A stretch of 64,000 bases of DNA from an uncultured Verrucomicrobiota bacterium. Its GTDB lineage: Bacteria > Verrucomicrobiota > Verrucomicrobiia > Limisphaerales > UBA9464. The notes under the pieces are model-generated. The model did not search any database and was not told the DNA's origin. It saw only the letters and a program-made list of their open reading frames with translations. Position 1 is the first letter of the stretch, and each line of letters opens with the position of its first letter. Below, in pieces: positions 47,518-56,756 of this stretch. The translations under genes were made by a program, and so were the position numbers. The stretch is from assembly GCA_903821635.1 (NCBI GenBank), contig CAIJLV010000163.1, positions 1 through 64,000 on the forward strand. The letters are read 5' to 3'.

Positions 47518-48531
47518 GTGCCCGCTGAAATTTTGTCTACGCACACCCCCGCCCTCTTCGCCACCGCCGTCGAACAGGCGGCGGCGCGGTTGCGCACCGG
47601 CGAAGTGGTCGCCGTGCCCACTGAGACTGTTTACGGGCTCGCCGCCAACGCCCTAGACTCGGCCGCAGTCGCCCGTATTTACGCCGCCAAGGGCCGCCCC
47701 AGTTACAACCCCATCATCGTCCACGTGGCTTCCCGCCCGATGGCACGGGCGTGCGCGGCCGTTTGGCCGTCACTCGCGGACCGCTTGGCCGCCGCCTTCT
47801 GGCCCGGGCCCCTCACACTCGTTGTGCCCAAAGCCGAGGTTATTCCTGAGATCGTCACCGCCGGCGGAAATACAGTCGGCGTTCGCTGGCCCCAACACCC
47901 CTTCATGCAGGCACTGATCCGGGCCTGCGACTTTCCGTTAGCCGCCCCCAGCGCAAACCTCACGAACCAGCTTTCGCCGACCAACGCCACCCATGTTTTT
48001 CGGCAACTCGGGGATCGAGTGCCCCTGATCGTCGACGGCGGCGACTGCAATGTGGGCATCGAAAGCACTGTGGTGGACGTGACGGGCGCCGCCCCTCGAA
48101 TCCTCCGGCCCGGTATGATCACGGAACCCTCCCTCCTCGCCGCGGCGGCACTCGCCGCCGGTCGAGCACCGACTCCTGAAGCGGACGCAGGCGCGCTGCG
48201 CAGCCCCGGTTTATTAAAGAAGCACTATTCTCCGCAGGCGCGGGTCGTGCTTCGGAGTTGGCGTGATGAATCCGAGCTGACCGATCAATTGGTCCGCTTG
48301 AACGCCTCGCCAGAGCGGACTTTTGTGCTCGCCCACACTCGAATCCCTTTGAGCGGCCGATTGCCCCATGTGCTGATCATTCCCGACGATCCCGAGGCTT
48401 TTGCTCGAGGACTCTACGCCGAATTACACCGGTGTGACGAACTGGGCGCCGAATGGATTGTTGTCGAAGAACTCCCGGACACCCCCGCATGGAGTGGCCT
48501 CACCGACCGACTGCGCCGGGCCGCGGCTTAA
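47518..48531 (+). CDS. L-threonylcarbamoyladenylate synthase (Sua5/YwlC type)
   Basis: The 337-residue protein makes threonylcarbamoyl-AMP from threonine, bicarbonate and ATP for the t6A37 modification of ANN-reading tRNAs. The YrdC domain (about 10-205) has VVAVPTETVYGLAANA, KGRPSYNPIIVHV, FWPGPLTLVV, VGVRWPQHP, PLAAPSANLTNQLSPT and IESTVVDVTG. The Sua5 C-terminal domain (about 230-337) follows a linker with SPGLLKKHYSPQA, which distinguishes Sua5 from short TsaC. The start is GTG at 47518. It lies downstream of convergent tRNA-Pro, with about 290 bases between that show nothing. Confidence 0.93.
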   Translation: MPAEILSTHTPALFATAVEQAAARLRTGEVVAVPTETVYGLAANALDSAAVARIYAAKGRPSYNPIIVHVASRPMARACAAVWPSLADRLAAAFWPGPLTLVVPKAEVIPEIVTAGGNTVGVRWPQHPFMQALIRACDFPLAAPSANLTNQLSPTNATHVFRQLGDRVPLIVDGGDCNVGIESTVVDVTGAAPRILRPGMITEPSLLAAAALAAGRAPTPEADAGALRSPGLLKKHYSPQARVVLRSWRDESELTDQLVRLNASPERTFVLAHTRIPLSGRLPHVLIIPDDPEAFARGLYAELHRCDELGAEWIVVEELPDTPAWSGLTDRLRRAAA

Positions 48532-48658
48532 GTTGGGAATCAGGCTGAAAGTGGAATTGGGGGAAAGCTAACTTAATTTTTTTGGAAACCACGTGAGCTT
48601 TCTGTTGCACGCCGGCCGCGACTCAAGCATACCAGCACCGCGTTTTACGCGACCCGAT

Positions 48659-48744
48659 GCCGGTGTGGCGAAATGGCAGACGCGCTAGACTCAAAATCTG
48701 GTTCTCGAAAGGGAGTGGGGGTTCAAGTCCCTCCACCGGCACCA
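48659..48744 (+). tRNA. tRNA-Leu (CAA)
   Basis: The 86-base class II tRNA has acceptor arms GCCGGTG/CACCGGC, anticodon stem CTAGA/TCTGG around CTCAAAA (anticodon CAA), a long variable arm, T loop TTCAAGT and encoded CCA at 48742-48744. Confidence 0.95.
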
Positions 48745-49267
48745 ATATCCAAATCACGGTTGCGCCAAAACACTGTCCCACTGCCCTCCAGTGGCGCTTA
48801 AATCGGCTTACCTCTTCAGGCCGTTTTTGTTTAACAGCCCGTTTTTCGAATTCTGCCGCAGGCTGGGAAGCCTTCGCCCCGAGGGGACACCCTCGCTTTC
48901 AGTCGCCCGAAACCAATCCCTTGCGGGTCAAAGTGCCCACACACGCTTCTGCTGTTCGTCTCCCCTACTCGATGGGGCGTCGACGGATTAGCAGTTGGTT
49001 TCTATTGGGTTTTGTTGAAGTTCCGACGCTCAGTCCAACTGAACGGCCTAAATCGCAAACCCACGGCTGGCTGATAACACGGTCGCTTCTTTAGTGCCCC
49101 TCACGATTACACTACACTAAGCACGGTCATTGAGCCTATTTTTCACCGTGCTGACGCGAGAAAATAATACAATCCAGATAGATTTCTCCTCCAGCCTGTT
49201 TACAGTGATTGGCGATTTAAGTTTGGCACTCACCAAGCAAGGCATCTACACTCACCGCTAACCTATT
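48745..49267. other. AT-richer intergenic stretch between tRNA-Leu and an HTH gene
   Basis: This 523-base stretch has no convincing gene. Its GC content falls well below the neighbours, most clearly after about 49100. It contains one inverted repeat, AGCACGGT/ACCGTGCT at 49121-49128 and 49146-49153. No repeat of the tRNA 3' end, integrase or transposase is seen. Confidence 0.5.
49121..49153. promoter_or_regulatory. Inverted repeat upstream of the HTH gene
   Basis: Two perfect 8-bp arms, AGCACGGT and ACCGTGCT, are 17 bases apart and lie 115 bases before the start of the HTH gene. They may be an autoregulatory operator; the long loop makes a terminator unlikely. Confidence 0.4.
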
Positions 49268-49690
49268 ATGGATATTGAAAAGATCATCGAAGAACAGAAG
49301 CTAGAGCTCACGCGCAAGCTGGAGTTGTTGACGAGCAACAACTTGACCCAACTGCTTGAGGAAAAACGCGCCTTAAAAGAAAAACTCTCCGAAGTTGACG
49401 CCAAAATTTCCCAACTTGGAAGTCAGCTTGGAATTGATGTTGGTGACGAAGCTAAAGCAGACAAAAAGGAACGCGGTTCGCGCATGAGCAGCACCGATAT
49501 CAGGAAGCGCATCTTGGCAATACTGAGCAGCAATCCCGATGGCCTAGGTCAGAAGCAGATCAGCGATCTTTCCGGGGTGTCCTACCCCTCGGTCATTAAC
49601 TTTATCAAAGATAACGCGTCCATTCTGACGGCCACTGGCAAACTCAAGACCAAGAAGATTTTCTTGAAAGCCGAAGCGCTCGCGGAATAA
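49268..49690 (+). CDS. Coiled-coil protein with winged-helix-like domain
   Basis: The 140-residue product has an N-terminal helical coiled coil (about 4-52, rich in Glu, Lys and Leu: KIIEEQKLELTRKLELL, LLEEKRALKEKLSEV). Its C-terminal half (about 75-135) is helix-turn-helix-like: SSTDIRKRILAILSSNPDGL, GQKQISDLSGVSYPSVINFI and KLKTKKIFLKAE, like a winged helix. I cannot name the family. Codon use and GC content are lower than in all neighbours (about 42% GC in its first 60 bases by count), so it may have been acquired. A perfect terminator ends it. Confidence 0.75.
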   Translation: MDIEKIIEEQKLELTRKLELLTSNNLTQLLEEKRALKEKLSEVDAKISQLGSQLGIDVGDEAKADKKERGSRMSSTDIRKRILAILSSNPDGLGQKQISDLSGVSYPSVINFIKDNASILTATGKLKTKKIFLKAEALAE

Positions 49691-49728
49691 CGATAACAGT
49701 TGAGCCGGCAAATACTCGGAACTACTGC

Positions 49729-49765
49729 AAACACCCTTGGATTTGATCCAAGGGTGTTTTGTTTA
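49729..49765 (+). terminator. Terminator after the HTH gene
   Basis: A perfect 14-bp stem (49729-49742 with 49746-49759) with a TTG loop is followed by TTGTTT. It is 38 bases after the stop codon. Confidence 0.9.
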
Positions 49766-49926
49766 TCAACGACTGCAAGATCGCTAAACCACAGCTTGGA
49801 AAGAACCAGAGCCTGCGAAAGCGCCACGTTTGGCTCAACGGCAGGCCAGACTACGGCCCAATACATGTTCGCTCATGAGACCAACGCCCGTCCTTCTTAC
49901 TTGGAGGTAGGCCCAAGGGGCATGGC

Positions 49927-51486
49927 TCACCAGTCGGTAGGCTGGTAGTCCTTGAGAAATTTGCCCCAGACATGTTCACCCGTATTGAAGCCGGCGATGA
50001 TGGGGTCAACGATGCGCGCCGCGCCATCCACGATATCCAAGGGTGGGTGGAAACGATGCTGTTCGACCTTGCGGGCCGCAATCTGGACCGGGTCCTCGTC
50101 CGTCACCCAACCGGTATCCACAGCGTTCATGTGGATCCCGCTCGCGTGGTAATCCGCAGCCGAGGTGCGCGTCATCATGTTGAGTGCCGCCTTCGCCATG
50201 TTGGTGTGCGGATGGCGCGTCGTCTTAAACTTGCGGTAAAACTGACCTTCGACCGCCGAGACGTTGACAATGTGTTTGTCGCGCTCCGGCGTCCGTTGCA
50301 TCAACGACTTTAGGCGCGCATTAAGCACGAATGGGGCGACGGCATTCACCAACTGAACCTCCAACAGTTCGACCGCCGGCACCTCGTCCAACATTAGGCG
50401 CCATGAATTGCGCTCCCGCAGGTCCACTTGCTGCAAGTCTTGGTCGAGCCGACCTTCCGGAAACAAATCTTGCTGGGCCGCAAGCTCCTCCGGCAGCAGC
50501 GGCACTTGCGACAACGCCGCCGCGTGGGTCAAACCAGCGACCTCCGCGAGGCGGCGTTCTAGCACGGCCGGTTTGGCCTCGCCTTCGGGCAGGAGATGGT
50601 AACCGCGCAAACCTTCGTAAGCCCCCAGAAGCTTGCGCGCCCTAGCCGGCAGATCGTCGGCCGAAGCCGTCTCTACGGCCATCATGTGATGATAGAAATC
50701 GGGCGGCCGGCGCACGGTCTGGCAGGCATTGTTGATAATGAAATCCAGCCGGTCTCGCGTGGCGAGCAAGTGGCGGCAGAAGGCTTCGACGCTCGGGGTG
50801 TGGCGCAGATCCAGCCCGAAGATTTCCAATCGGTGGCCCCATTCCTCGAAATCCGGTTCCGCCGCATACCGGGCCGCCGAATCACGCGGAAAACGCGTGC
50901 TCACGATCAAATTGGCACCAGCCCGCAGTAGCTTGATACCGGCCTGATAGCCAATCTTCACCCGCCCACCGGTCAGCAGCGCGACCCGCCCGCGCAGATC
51001 GGCCGTCTCAGTTCGCTTATGGAAGTTAAGCTCGGCACAAGTCGGGCAAAGCTGGTCGTAAAACGGATGAACCTTGGAATAGTCCTGCTTACAGATGTAG
51101 CAGTTTTGCGGCTCCACGACCTCTCGAAACTCCGGATCGTCCTCGATTTCCCGAGGTTCAATCGCCGGCGGCGGCGGCAGGTTCGGGGTAGTGAATACGG
51201 ATTGTCGGCGCAACTTGCGAATGCCCGTGTCAGCCAGCACCGATTCGTCGCGCTTCAGCTTGTCGGCCTTGCGTTGGCGCTGAGTCGCTTTGACCAATCG
51301 GCGGCGCTCGCCCACGTCTGGACAAAATATCTGGCCTGCGGCGTTGACCAATCGGGCTCGGTCAGCGGGCGGAAGGTTCGCGAGCAGGGCGCGATCCTGG
51401 GCCACTGCCTCCAGCGCGGCGGCGGCGGCCAGCAACTGTTCTACGGAAGGGCGCGCGTTCGAATCCATGGCGAGTGACGACGACAT
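49927..51486 (-). CDS. SDR-type oxidoreductase with zinc-ribbon-like insert
   Basis: The 519-residue protein has an N-terminal helical segment (about 1-120) and then a CxxC-x20-CxxC zinc-ribbon-like motif (CYICKQDY and [12 protein letters not shown], near 146-175). An SDR fold follows from about 180 ([19 protein letters not shown] with a TGG..xxxG loop, [26 protein letters not shown]). After an insert of about 90 residues the SDR fold resumes at [26 protein letters not shown] and [10 protein letters not shown]. The usual Tyr-x-x-x-Lys is replaced by HTNMAK, so the catalytic Tyr is missing at its normal place. Start ATG 51486 has a good AAGGGG ribosome site; 51468 is an alternative. Function unknown. 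Confidence 0.8.
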   Translation of the reverse strand: MSSSLAMDSNARPSVEQLLAAAAALEAVAQDRALLANLPPADRARLVNAAGQIFCPDVGERRRLVKATQRQRKADKLKRDESVLADTGIRKLRRQSVFTTPNLPPPPAIEPREIEDDPEFREVVEPQNCYICKQDYSKVHPFYDQLCPTCAELNFHKRTETADLRGRVALLTGGRVKIGYQAGIKLLRAGANLIVSTRFPRDSAARYAAEPDFEEWGHRLEIFGLDLRHTPSVEAFCRHLLATRDRLDFIINNACQTVRRPPDFYHHMMAVETASADDLPARARKLLGAYEGLRGYHLLPEGEAKPAVLERRLAEVAGLTHAAALSQVPLLPEELAAQQDLFPEGRLDQDLQQVDLRERNSWRLMLDEVPAVELLEVQLVNAVAPFVLNARLKSLMQRTPERDKHIVNVSAVEGQFYRKFKTTRHPHTNMAKAALNMMTRTSAADYHASGIHMNAVDTGWVTDEDPVQIAARKVEQHRFHPPLDIVDGAARIVDPIIAGFNTGEHVWGKFLKDYQPTDW

Positions 51487-51672
51487 CAATCCCCTTGTCA
51501 TCGCAGCGGAACGGGGGTGCCGACCAGCCTGAAACTCCGCCAACCGCGGCCGCAAGGGCAATGCCCACCCTTGAAATGACGCCGCGCATTGCACCGTCAG
51601 GAAGCGAATGTCCTCCGCTTTTCCCCCGCGTGCTGCGTGGACCCTGAGACCGCCGCGGATTAGTCTTCACCG

Positions 51673-53529
51673 ATGTCACGACATTCGCGGAACGCCCGGG
51701 CCGGCCTTGAACTGCCGAAGGCCAAGCTCGACCGGGAGTCCCTGGGTGAGGCGCTCCAGTTGTTTCGTTATCTACGGCCGTATCGCGGGCGTTTTATCGC
51801 GGCCCTCGTCTCATTGTTTACGGCGAGTTTGCTGAGCCTCGCGTTCCCTTACCTCGCCGGCCACATCGTGGATGCCGCGGTTTCGCCCCAACCCAGCGGC
51901 CTGCTCGCCAACGTCAACCGCATCACGCTGTTGTTGCTCGGGGTGCTCGCGCTGCAGGCGGGCTGCCAGTTCTTCCATTCGCTGTCGTTCGCCACCGTCG
52001 GGCAACGCAGCCTCGTGGACCTGCGCCGCGAGACTTACGCCCGACTCATCTCGCTGCCGATGACCTTCTTCGCTCAGCGCCGCGTAGGGGAACTCGCCAG
52101 CCGATTGTCGGCGGATCTCATCCAGATTGAGGACACTCTAGTCGGTATCCTCCCCCAATTCCTCCGCCAATCCACCCTCCTCCTCGGGGGCATCGCCCTG
52201 ATCGCCGCCACCTCGCTTGAACTCACTGGCCTGATGCTCGTCAGCCTGCCAGTGCTGACCGCAGTCACCGTCACTTTTGGGCGCCGCACCCGAAAGCTGG
52301 CCCGGGAAGCCCAAGATCGCCTCGCCGATACCGCCACCGTGGTGGAAGAAACCCTGCAGGGGATCATGAACGTGAAGGCGTTCACCAACGAGCGCTACGA
52401 ACTCGGCCGCTACCATGACGGACTGAAACTGTTCCTTGCGACCACGCTGCGAAGCGCCCGACTGCGGGCCGCCTTCATCGCCTTCATCGTCTTCTCGCTA
52501 TTCGGCTCGATCGTGCTCGTCCTGTGGTCCGGCGCTCGCCTGTTGCAGGCCGGCGAAATCACCTTCGGCGAGCTCACCCGCTTCATTCTGTGCAACACGT
52601 TTGTAGCCGGTGCAATGGGACAGTTTGCCGAACTCTACAGCCAGATCCAGAAGACGGTTGGGGCCACCCAGCGCGTGCGGGAATTGCTCCGTGAAACCGG
52701 CGAAATCGACCTCGCCCCGACGGTCCCTTCCCCGATGCCCCGACTGAAGGGCGACGTGCGCTTCGAACAGGTTCGCTTCACCTATCCCAGCCGGGCCGAA
52801 GTGGAGGTGCTGCACGGAATCAATCTGATCGCACAGCCCGGCCAAAAAATCGCCCTCGTCGGCCCCAGCGGCGCCGGCAAATCCACCCTCATTTCCCTGC
52901 TGCTCCGGCTTTACGATCCCACGACCGGATGCGTGCGCATCGATGGGCGCGACGCGCGCCAATACCCCCTCACGGCGCTCCGCGAGCAGATGGCTCTCGT
53001 GCCGCAGGAGGTGCTGCTCTTCGGCGGCAGCATCGCGGAGAACATCGCCTACGGACGCCCCGGCGCCTCCCTAGCCGACATCGAGGTGGCCGCCCGCCAA
53101 GCCAATGCCCACGATTTCATTAAAAAATTCCCTGAAGGCTACGAAACCCTCGTCGGCGACCGCGGCATCAAGCTGTCCGGCGGCCAACGCCAACGCGTCG
53201 CCATTGCGCGGGCGCTGCTCCGCAATCCGGCCATCCTCATTCTCGACGAAGCGACCAGTTCGTTAGATTCCGAAAGCGAACGACTCATCCAAGCAGCCCT
53301 CGAAATCCTGATGCGGGGCCGCACTACGTTCATCATCGCCCATCGCCTCGCCACGGTCCGGCACGCCGATCAGATTCTCGTTATTGCCGCCGGACAAGTC
53401 GCCGAAGCCGGCACCCATGCCGAATTGTCCGCGCTTGAGGGCGGCATCTATCGCCGGTTGGCAAACCTCCAGTTCCGGGAAGAGGCGTGGACCGTGGCGG
53501 GCACTGGCAACGAACCGCCGCAGCCCTGA
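51673..53529 (+). CDS. ABC exporter, MsbA-like half transporter
   Basis: The 618-residue protein fuses a six-helix exporter domain (about 25-335) to an ATPase domain (about 365-600). The ATPase domain has Walker A GPSGAGKST at 397-405, the Q loop VPQEVLLFGG, signature LSGGQRQR at 501-508, Walker B ILILDEATSSLD, and a switch His in IIAHRLATV. Half transporters of this type work as homodimers; relatives flip lipid A or peptides outward. The exact substrate is unknown. It diverges from the zinc-ribbon SDR gene with about 190 bases between, so the two could share control. Confidence 0.92.
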   Translation: MSRHSRNARAGLELPKAKLDRESLGEALQLFRYLRPYRGRFIAALVSLFTASLLSLAFPYLAGHIVDAAVSPQPSGLLANVNRITLLLLGVLALQAGCQFFHSLSFATVGQRSLVDLRRETYARLISLPMTFFAQRRVGELASRLSADLIQIEDTLVGILPQFLRQSTLLLGGIALIAATSLELTGLMLVSLPVLTAVTVTFGRRTRKLAREAQDRLADTATVVEETLQGIMNVKAFTNERYELGRYHDGLKLFLATTLRSARLRAAFIAFIVFSLFGSIVLVLWSGARLLQAGEITFGELTRFILCNTFVAGAMGQFAELYSQIQKTVGATQRVRELLRETGEIDLAPTVPSPMPRLKGDVRFEQVRFTYPSRAEVEVLHGINLIAQPGQKIALVGPSGAGKSTLISLLLRLYDPTTGCVRIDGRDARQYPLTALREQMALVPQEVLLFGGSIAENIAYGRPGASLADIEVAARQANAHDFIKKFPEGYETLVGDRGIKLSGGQRQRVAIARALLRNPAILILDEATSSLDSESERLIQAALEILMRGRTTFIIAHRLATVRHADQILVIAAGQVAEAGTHAELSALEGGIYRRLANLQFREEAWTVAGTGNEPPQP

Positions 53530-53683
53530 GTTGGCAAGTGAACCTAGGGCGGCCCAGATTTTGAAGGTATCGGCGCTCACGCAAGAGTCGCCCCGCCAAC
53601 GCGCCTCTTGGTCCCCCGCCGCTCGACAGCTCGGGTGAACTATTCGAGTTTCGTTGCATTCAATTGCCTACCCTCCATTCGCC

Positions 53684-55711
53684 ATGAACCAGCTCCTCAG
53701 CGCTTCGGTGATCGGGCTCGCTCTGACTGCCGGGGCCTGCGCCCAATCAATCGCCCGAGTGTGGGACGAACAGATTCTCTCCGCCATCCGCATTGATCGG
53801 CCGCACCCCCCGGTGCATGCGCGCAATCTCTTTCACCTGTCGGCGGCGATGTATGACGCTTGGGCCGCCTACGACGCCACGGCCACGGGCTTGCTTTACC
53901 ACGCCAAACACACCGCGCCCGACGTGGTCGCAGCCCGCACCGAGGCGATCAGTTACGCCGCCTACCGACTGTTGCGGCAGCGTTATGCGCTGTCGCACAA
54001 TGCCCCCGCTACCCTGTCCCTGCTCGACGCCCGGTTCTCTGCCCTCGGCTTTGACAAGCGCGAACTGAGCCTTGACCCGACGACTCCCGCCGGCGTGGGC
54101 AACGCCGTGTTCGCCACGCTCGCCGCGTATGTGGCCGAAGACGGTGCCCGACAAAATTTCGCCTATGCCGACCGACCGCCACTCGAAGGCGGCTACCAGT
54201 CAGCCAACGCCTTGCCCTTGGCCATCGCGATCCCCGGCACGCTGGCGTTCAACGTCAACCGCTGGCAGGCCCTCGCCCTGACCGAAGCGACCACTCAAAA
54301 CGGCATCCCGACGGACTCGATTCAAACGTTTCAAGGGGCCCATTGGCTCGACGTTCGCCCGTTCGCGCTCACGCGGGACAACGCGTCCCAGCCTTGGATT
54401 GATCCCGGGCCGCCGTCCGCCCACGCCACTGCGACTCATGCCCAGTTTACGGAGGAGGTGGTGGCGGTGCTGCGTTACGCCAGCCAACTCAGCCCCGACG
54501 ACGGCGTGCTCCTTGAGCTTTCGCCGGGGCATTTCGGCCACAATTCGCTCGGCCAAAACGACGGCACCGGACATCCCCTGAACCCCAGCACGGGCCAGCC
54601 CTACGCGCCTAACGTGGTCAAGCGCGGCGATTTTGCCCGCGTGCTGGCCGAGTTCTGGGCGGACGGCCCCAGCTCCGAAACGCCGCCCGGGCACTGGAAC
54701 GCGCTCGCCAACTACGTCAGCGATTCCGCCGGCCGGTCCCAGCGCATTGGCGGCACGGGGCCCGTAGTGGATGACTTGGAATGGGACGTGAAACTCTATT
54801 TTGCGCTCAATTCCGCCCTGCACGACGCGGCCTGCGCCGCTTGGTCGCTTAAGCGCCATTACGACGGCTGGCGTCCGGTCACCGCGGTTCGCTTCATGGG
54901 CCAGCTCGGCCAAGGCACTGAGCCGACCGCCCCCCGTTATCATCCCCACGGTTTGCCGCTGATTCCTGGGCTGATTGAGCTGGTCACGGCGGAAACCGCC
55001 GCCACCGGCCAACGGCACGCCGGTTTTCCCGCGGGCGCCCTCGTGGTCCACTCTTGGCCGGGACAGCCCCGTGATCCCGCCATCCAAGCCTCGGGCGTGC
55101 GTTGGATTCGACCGGAGAACTGGTTACCCTATCAAAAGCGCACCTTTGTCACCCCCGCGTTTCCGGGCTACGTCTCCGGTCACAGCACGTTCAGTCGAGC
55201 CGCGGCAGAGGTGCTCGCGGCCTTCACTGGCTCGCCGTTTTTTCCCGGTGGCCTCGGCACGTTCACGGCACCGAAAGACAGTTATCTGGGCGCTGAAAAG
55301 GGCCCCTCAGAAACAGTCCAGCTCCAGTGGGCAACCTATTTCGACGCGGCCGATCAATCCGGAATTTCCCGACTCTGGGGCGGCATCCACCCGCCGGCCG
55401 ACGACTTCGCGGGCCGGCACGTGGGCGCGGAAGTCGGCCGGCGGGCATGGGCGCTCACCCGGCGCTATTTCGAGGGCACCATTCATCGCGTCGGCGCGCC
55501 GATGACGTGGGCGCGCTTGGCCGAGGGCGGCATTCTTACCCGTTGCGAAACCGTCCGGGGCCAAACGTATCAACTGCAAGCCACCGCCGACCTAAAGGTG
55601 CCCTTTGCTGATGAACCCGGGGGCTCGTTCCAAGCCGTAGATTCACCGACCTTGCAGACCCACCCCACTGCGGCCGCGGGGCGCTTCTTCCGTCTGCTCA
55701 CGTTACCCTGA
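53684..55711 (+). CDS. Secreted PAP2 / vanadium-haloperoxidase-like enzyme with shared C-terminal module
   Basis: The 675-residue product has a signal peptide (MNQLLSASVIGLALTAGACA) and the complete three-part vanadate/phosphate-binding signature of the PAP2/vanadium haloperoxidase superfamily. The parts are K-x6-R-P (K390, R397, P398; KRHYDGWRP), SGHS with His500 (GYVSGHSTFS), and SR-x5-H-x3-D with His569 (SRLWGGIHPPADD). It could be a haloperoxidase or an acid phosphatase; sequence alone does not decide. The last 47 residues, YQLQATADLKVP to RFFRLLTLP, are the terminal module shared with three other secreted proteins here. The start is at the signal peptide. Confidence 0.9.
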   Translation: MNQLLSASVIGLALTAGACAQSIARVWDEQILSAIRIDRPHPPVHARNLFHLSAAMYDAWAAYDATATGLLYHAKHTAPDVVAARTEAISYAAYRLLRQRYALSHNAPATLSLLDARFSALGFDKRELSLDPTTPAGVGNAVFATLAAYVAEDGARQNFAYADRPPLEGGYQSANALPLAIAIPGTLAFNVNRWQALALTEATTQNGIPTDSIQTFQGAHWLDVRPFALTRDNASQPWIDPGPPSAHATATHAQFTEEVVAVLRYASQLSPDDGVLLELSPGHFGHNSLGQNDGTGHPLNPSTGQPYAPNVVKRGDFARVLAEFWADGPSSETPPGHWNALANYVSDSAGRSQRIGGTGPVVDDLEWDVKLYFALNSALHDAACAAWSLKRHYDGWRPVTAVRFMGQLGQGTEPTAPRYHPHGLPLIPGLIELVTAETAATGQRHAGFPAGALVVHSWPGQPRDPAIQASGVRWIRPENWLPYQKRTFVTPAFPGYVSGHSTFSRAAAEVLAAFTGSPFFPGGLGTFTAPKDSYLGAEKGPSETVQLQWATYFDAADQSGISRLWGGIHPPADDFAGRHVGAEVGRRAWALTRRYFEGTIHRVGAPMTWARLAEGGILTRCETVRGQTYQLQATADLKVPFADEPGGSFQAVDSPTLQTHPTAAAGRFFRLLTLP

Positions 55712-55895
55712 GTCAAAACACCCTTGGCTGCGGCGAAGTGGCGAACCCTACACCCGAAACTGGCCTTACGGTTTCCCCATGCACAAGTGCTTGCAACGAG
55801 CCCACCCGCCGTCCCCGCCGGAGTGACCGTGGGGCTGGCCAGCGCCCGGGCCTTTGCGTTTGACCGCGGCCCCAATCTTCGCCGAAATCAACGCC

Positions 55896-56753
55896 ATGAA
55901 CCTCCGTTCGTTCCTCGCGGCCGCCTCGTTCGCCGTTGCCACGCTGCTCACAGGCTGTAGCACCGGCGGCACCCGCAACGTGCTGGTCGCCAGCCACTCC
56001 TCCGCCCACCCAGGGGCGGCCGATCAATGCTGCGCCGCCGGCTGCGACACCAAGGCGACCGAGGCCGTTTACGAACTGCGCATTTACCACATCGCGCCGG
56101 GCAAAGCGGAGGGCCTCCACAACCGCTTCCGCAACCACACGCTCAAGCTCTTCAAGAAGCACGGCATCGAGAGCATCGGCTACTGGATGCCGGTCGACGA
56201 AAAAGATCAGCGCCTGCACTTCTTGCTCCGCTACCCGAGCCGCGAGGCCCGCGAAACCTCGTGGAAGGCCTTCGTGGCCGATCCCGCTTGGAAATCCGCC
56301 TACAAGGCGAGCGAGGCCAACGGCAAGCTGGTGGAGAAGGCCGAAAATCCGTTCTTCGTCGAAACCGACTACTCGCCCAAGGTGAAGAAGGGCAATGTGT
56401 CCAAGGGCGGCGTCTGGGAATTGCGCGACTACACCACGCCGGCGGGCCGCCTAGAGCACCTCGATGCGCGTTTTCGTGACCACACGATCACGCTTTTCGC
56501 CAAACACGGGATGGGGAATCAAGGCTACTTCCACCTGATGAACGACCAAGCTGGGGCCGGCACCCGCCTCGTCTATTTCCTGACCCACAAGTCGCAGGCC
56601 GCCGCCAAGGCGTCCTTCAGCGCTTTCGGCCAAGACCCCGCTTGGAAATCCGCCCGCGAAGCCAGCGAGCGAGCCGCAGGCGGTTCCCTGACGGTTCAAG
56701 GTGGCGTGAAGTCCGTCTTTCTAATGCCGACCGACTACTCGCCGACGAAGTAA
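55896..56753 (+). CDS. NIPSNAP-domain lipoprotein (two domains)
   Basis: The 285-residue product has a lipoprotein signal with lipobox LLTGC (about Cys20) and a Cys-rich linker (DQCCAAGCDT). Two NIPSNAP/ferredoxin-like domains follow, starting VYELRIYHIAPGKAEGLHNR (about 58) and VWELRDYTTPAGRLEHLDAR (about 172). NIPSNAP domains fold as dimeric alpha-beta barrels; their function in bacteria is poorly known. It is followed after three bases by a SET-domain gene, suggesting a shared transcript. The start is set by the lipoprotein signal. Confidence 0.88.
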   Translation: MNLRSFLAAASFAVATLLTGCSTGGTRNVLVASHSSAHPGAADQCCAAGCDTKATEAVYELRIYHIAPGKAEGLHNRFRNHTLKLFKKHGIESIGYWMPVDEKDQRLHFLLRYPSREARETSWKAFVADPAWKSAYKASEANGKLVEKAENPFFVETDYSPKVKKGNVSKGGVWELRDYTTPAGRLEHLDARFRDHTITLFAKHGMGNQGYFHLMNDQAGAGTRLVYFLTHKSQAAAKASFSAFGQDPAWKSAREASERAAGGSLTVQGGVKSVFLMPTDYSPTK

Positions 56754-56756
56754 GCC

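Noticed and set aside
48659-49930. Integration island with tRNA-Leu as attachment site
   Set aside because: I searched downstream for a copy of the tRNA 3' end and for an integrase and saw neither, so only the composition argument remains.
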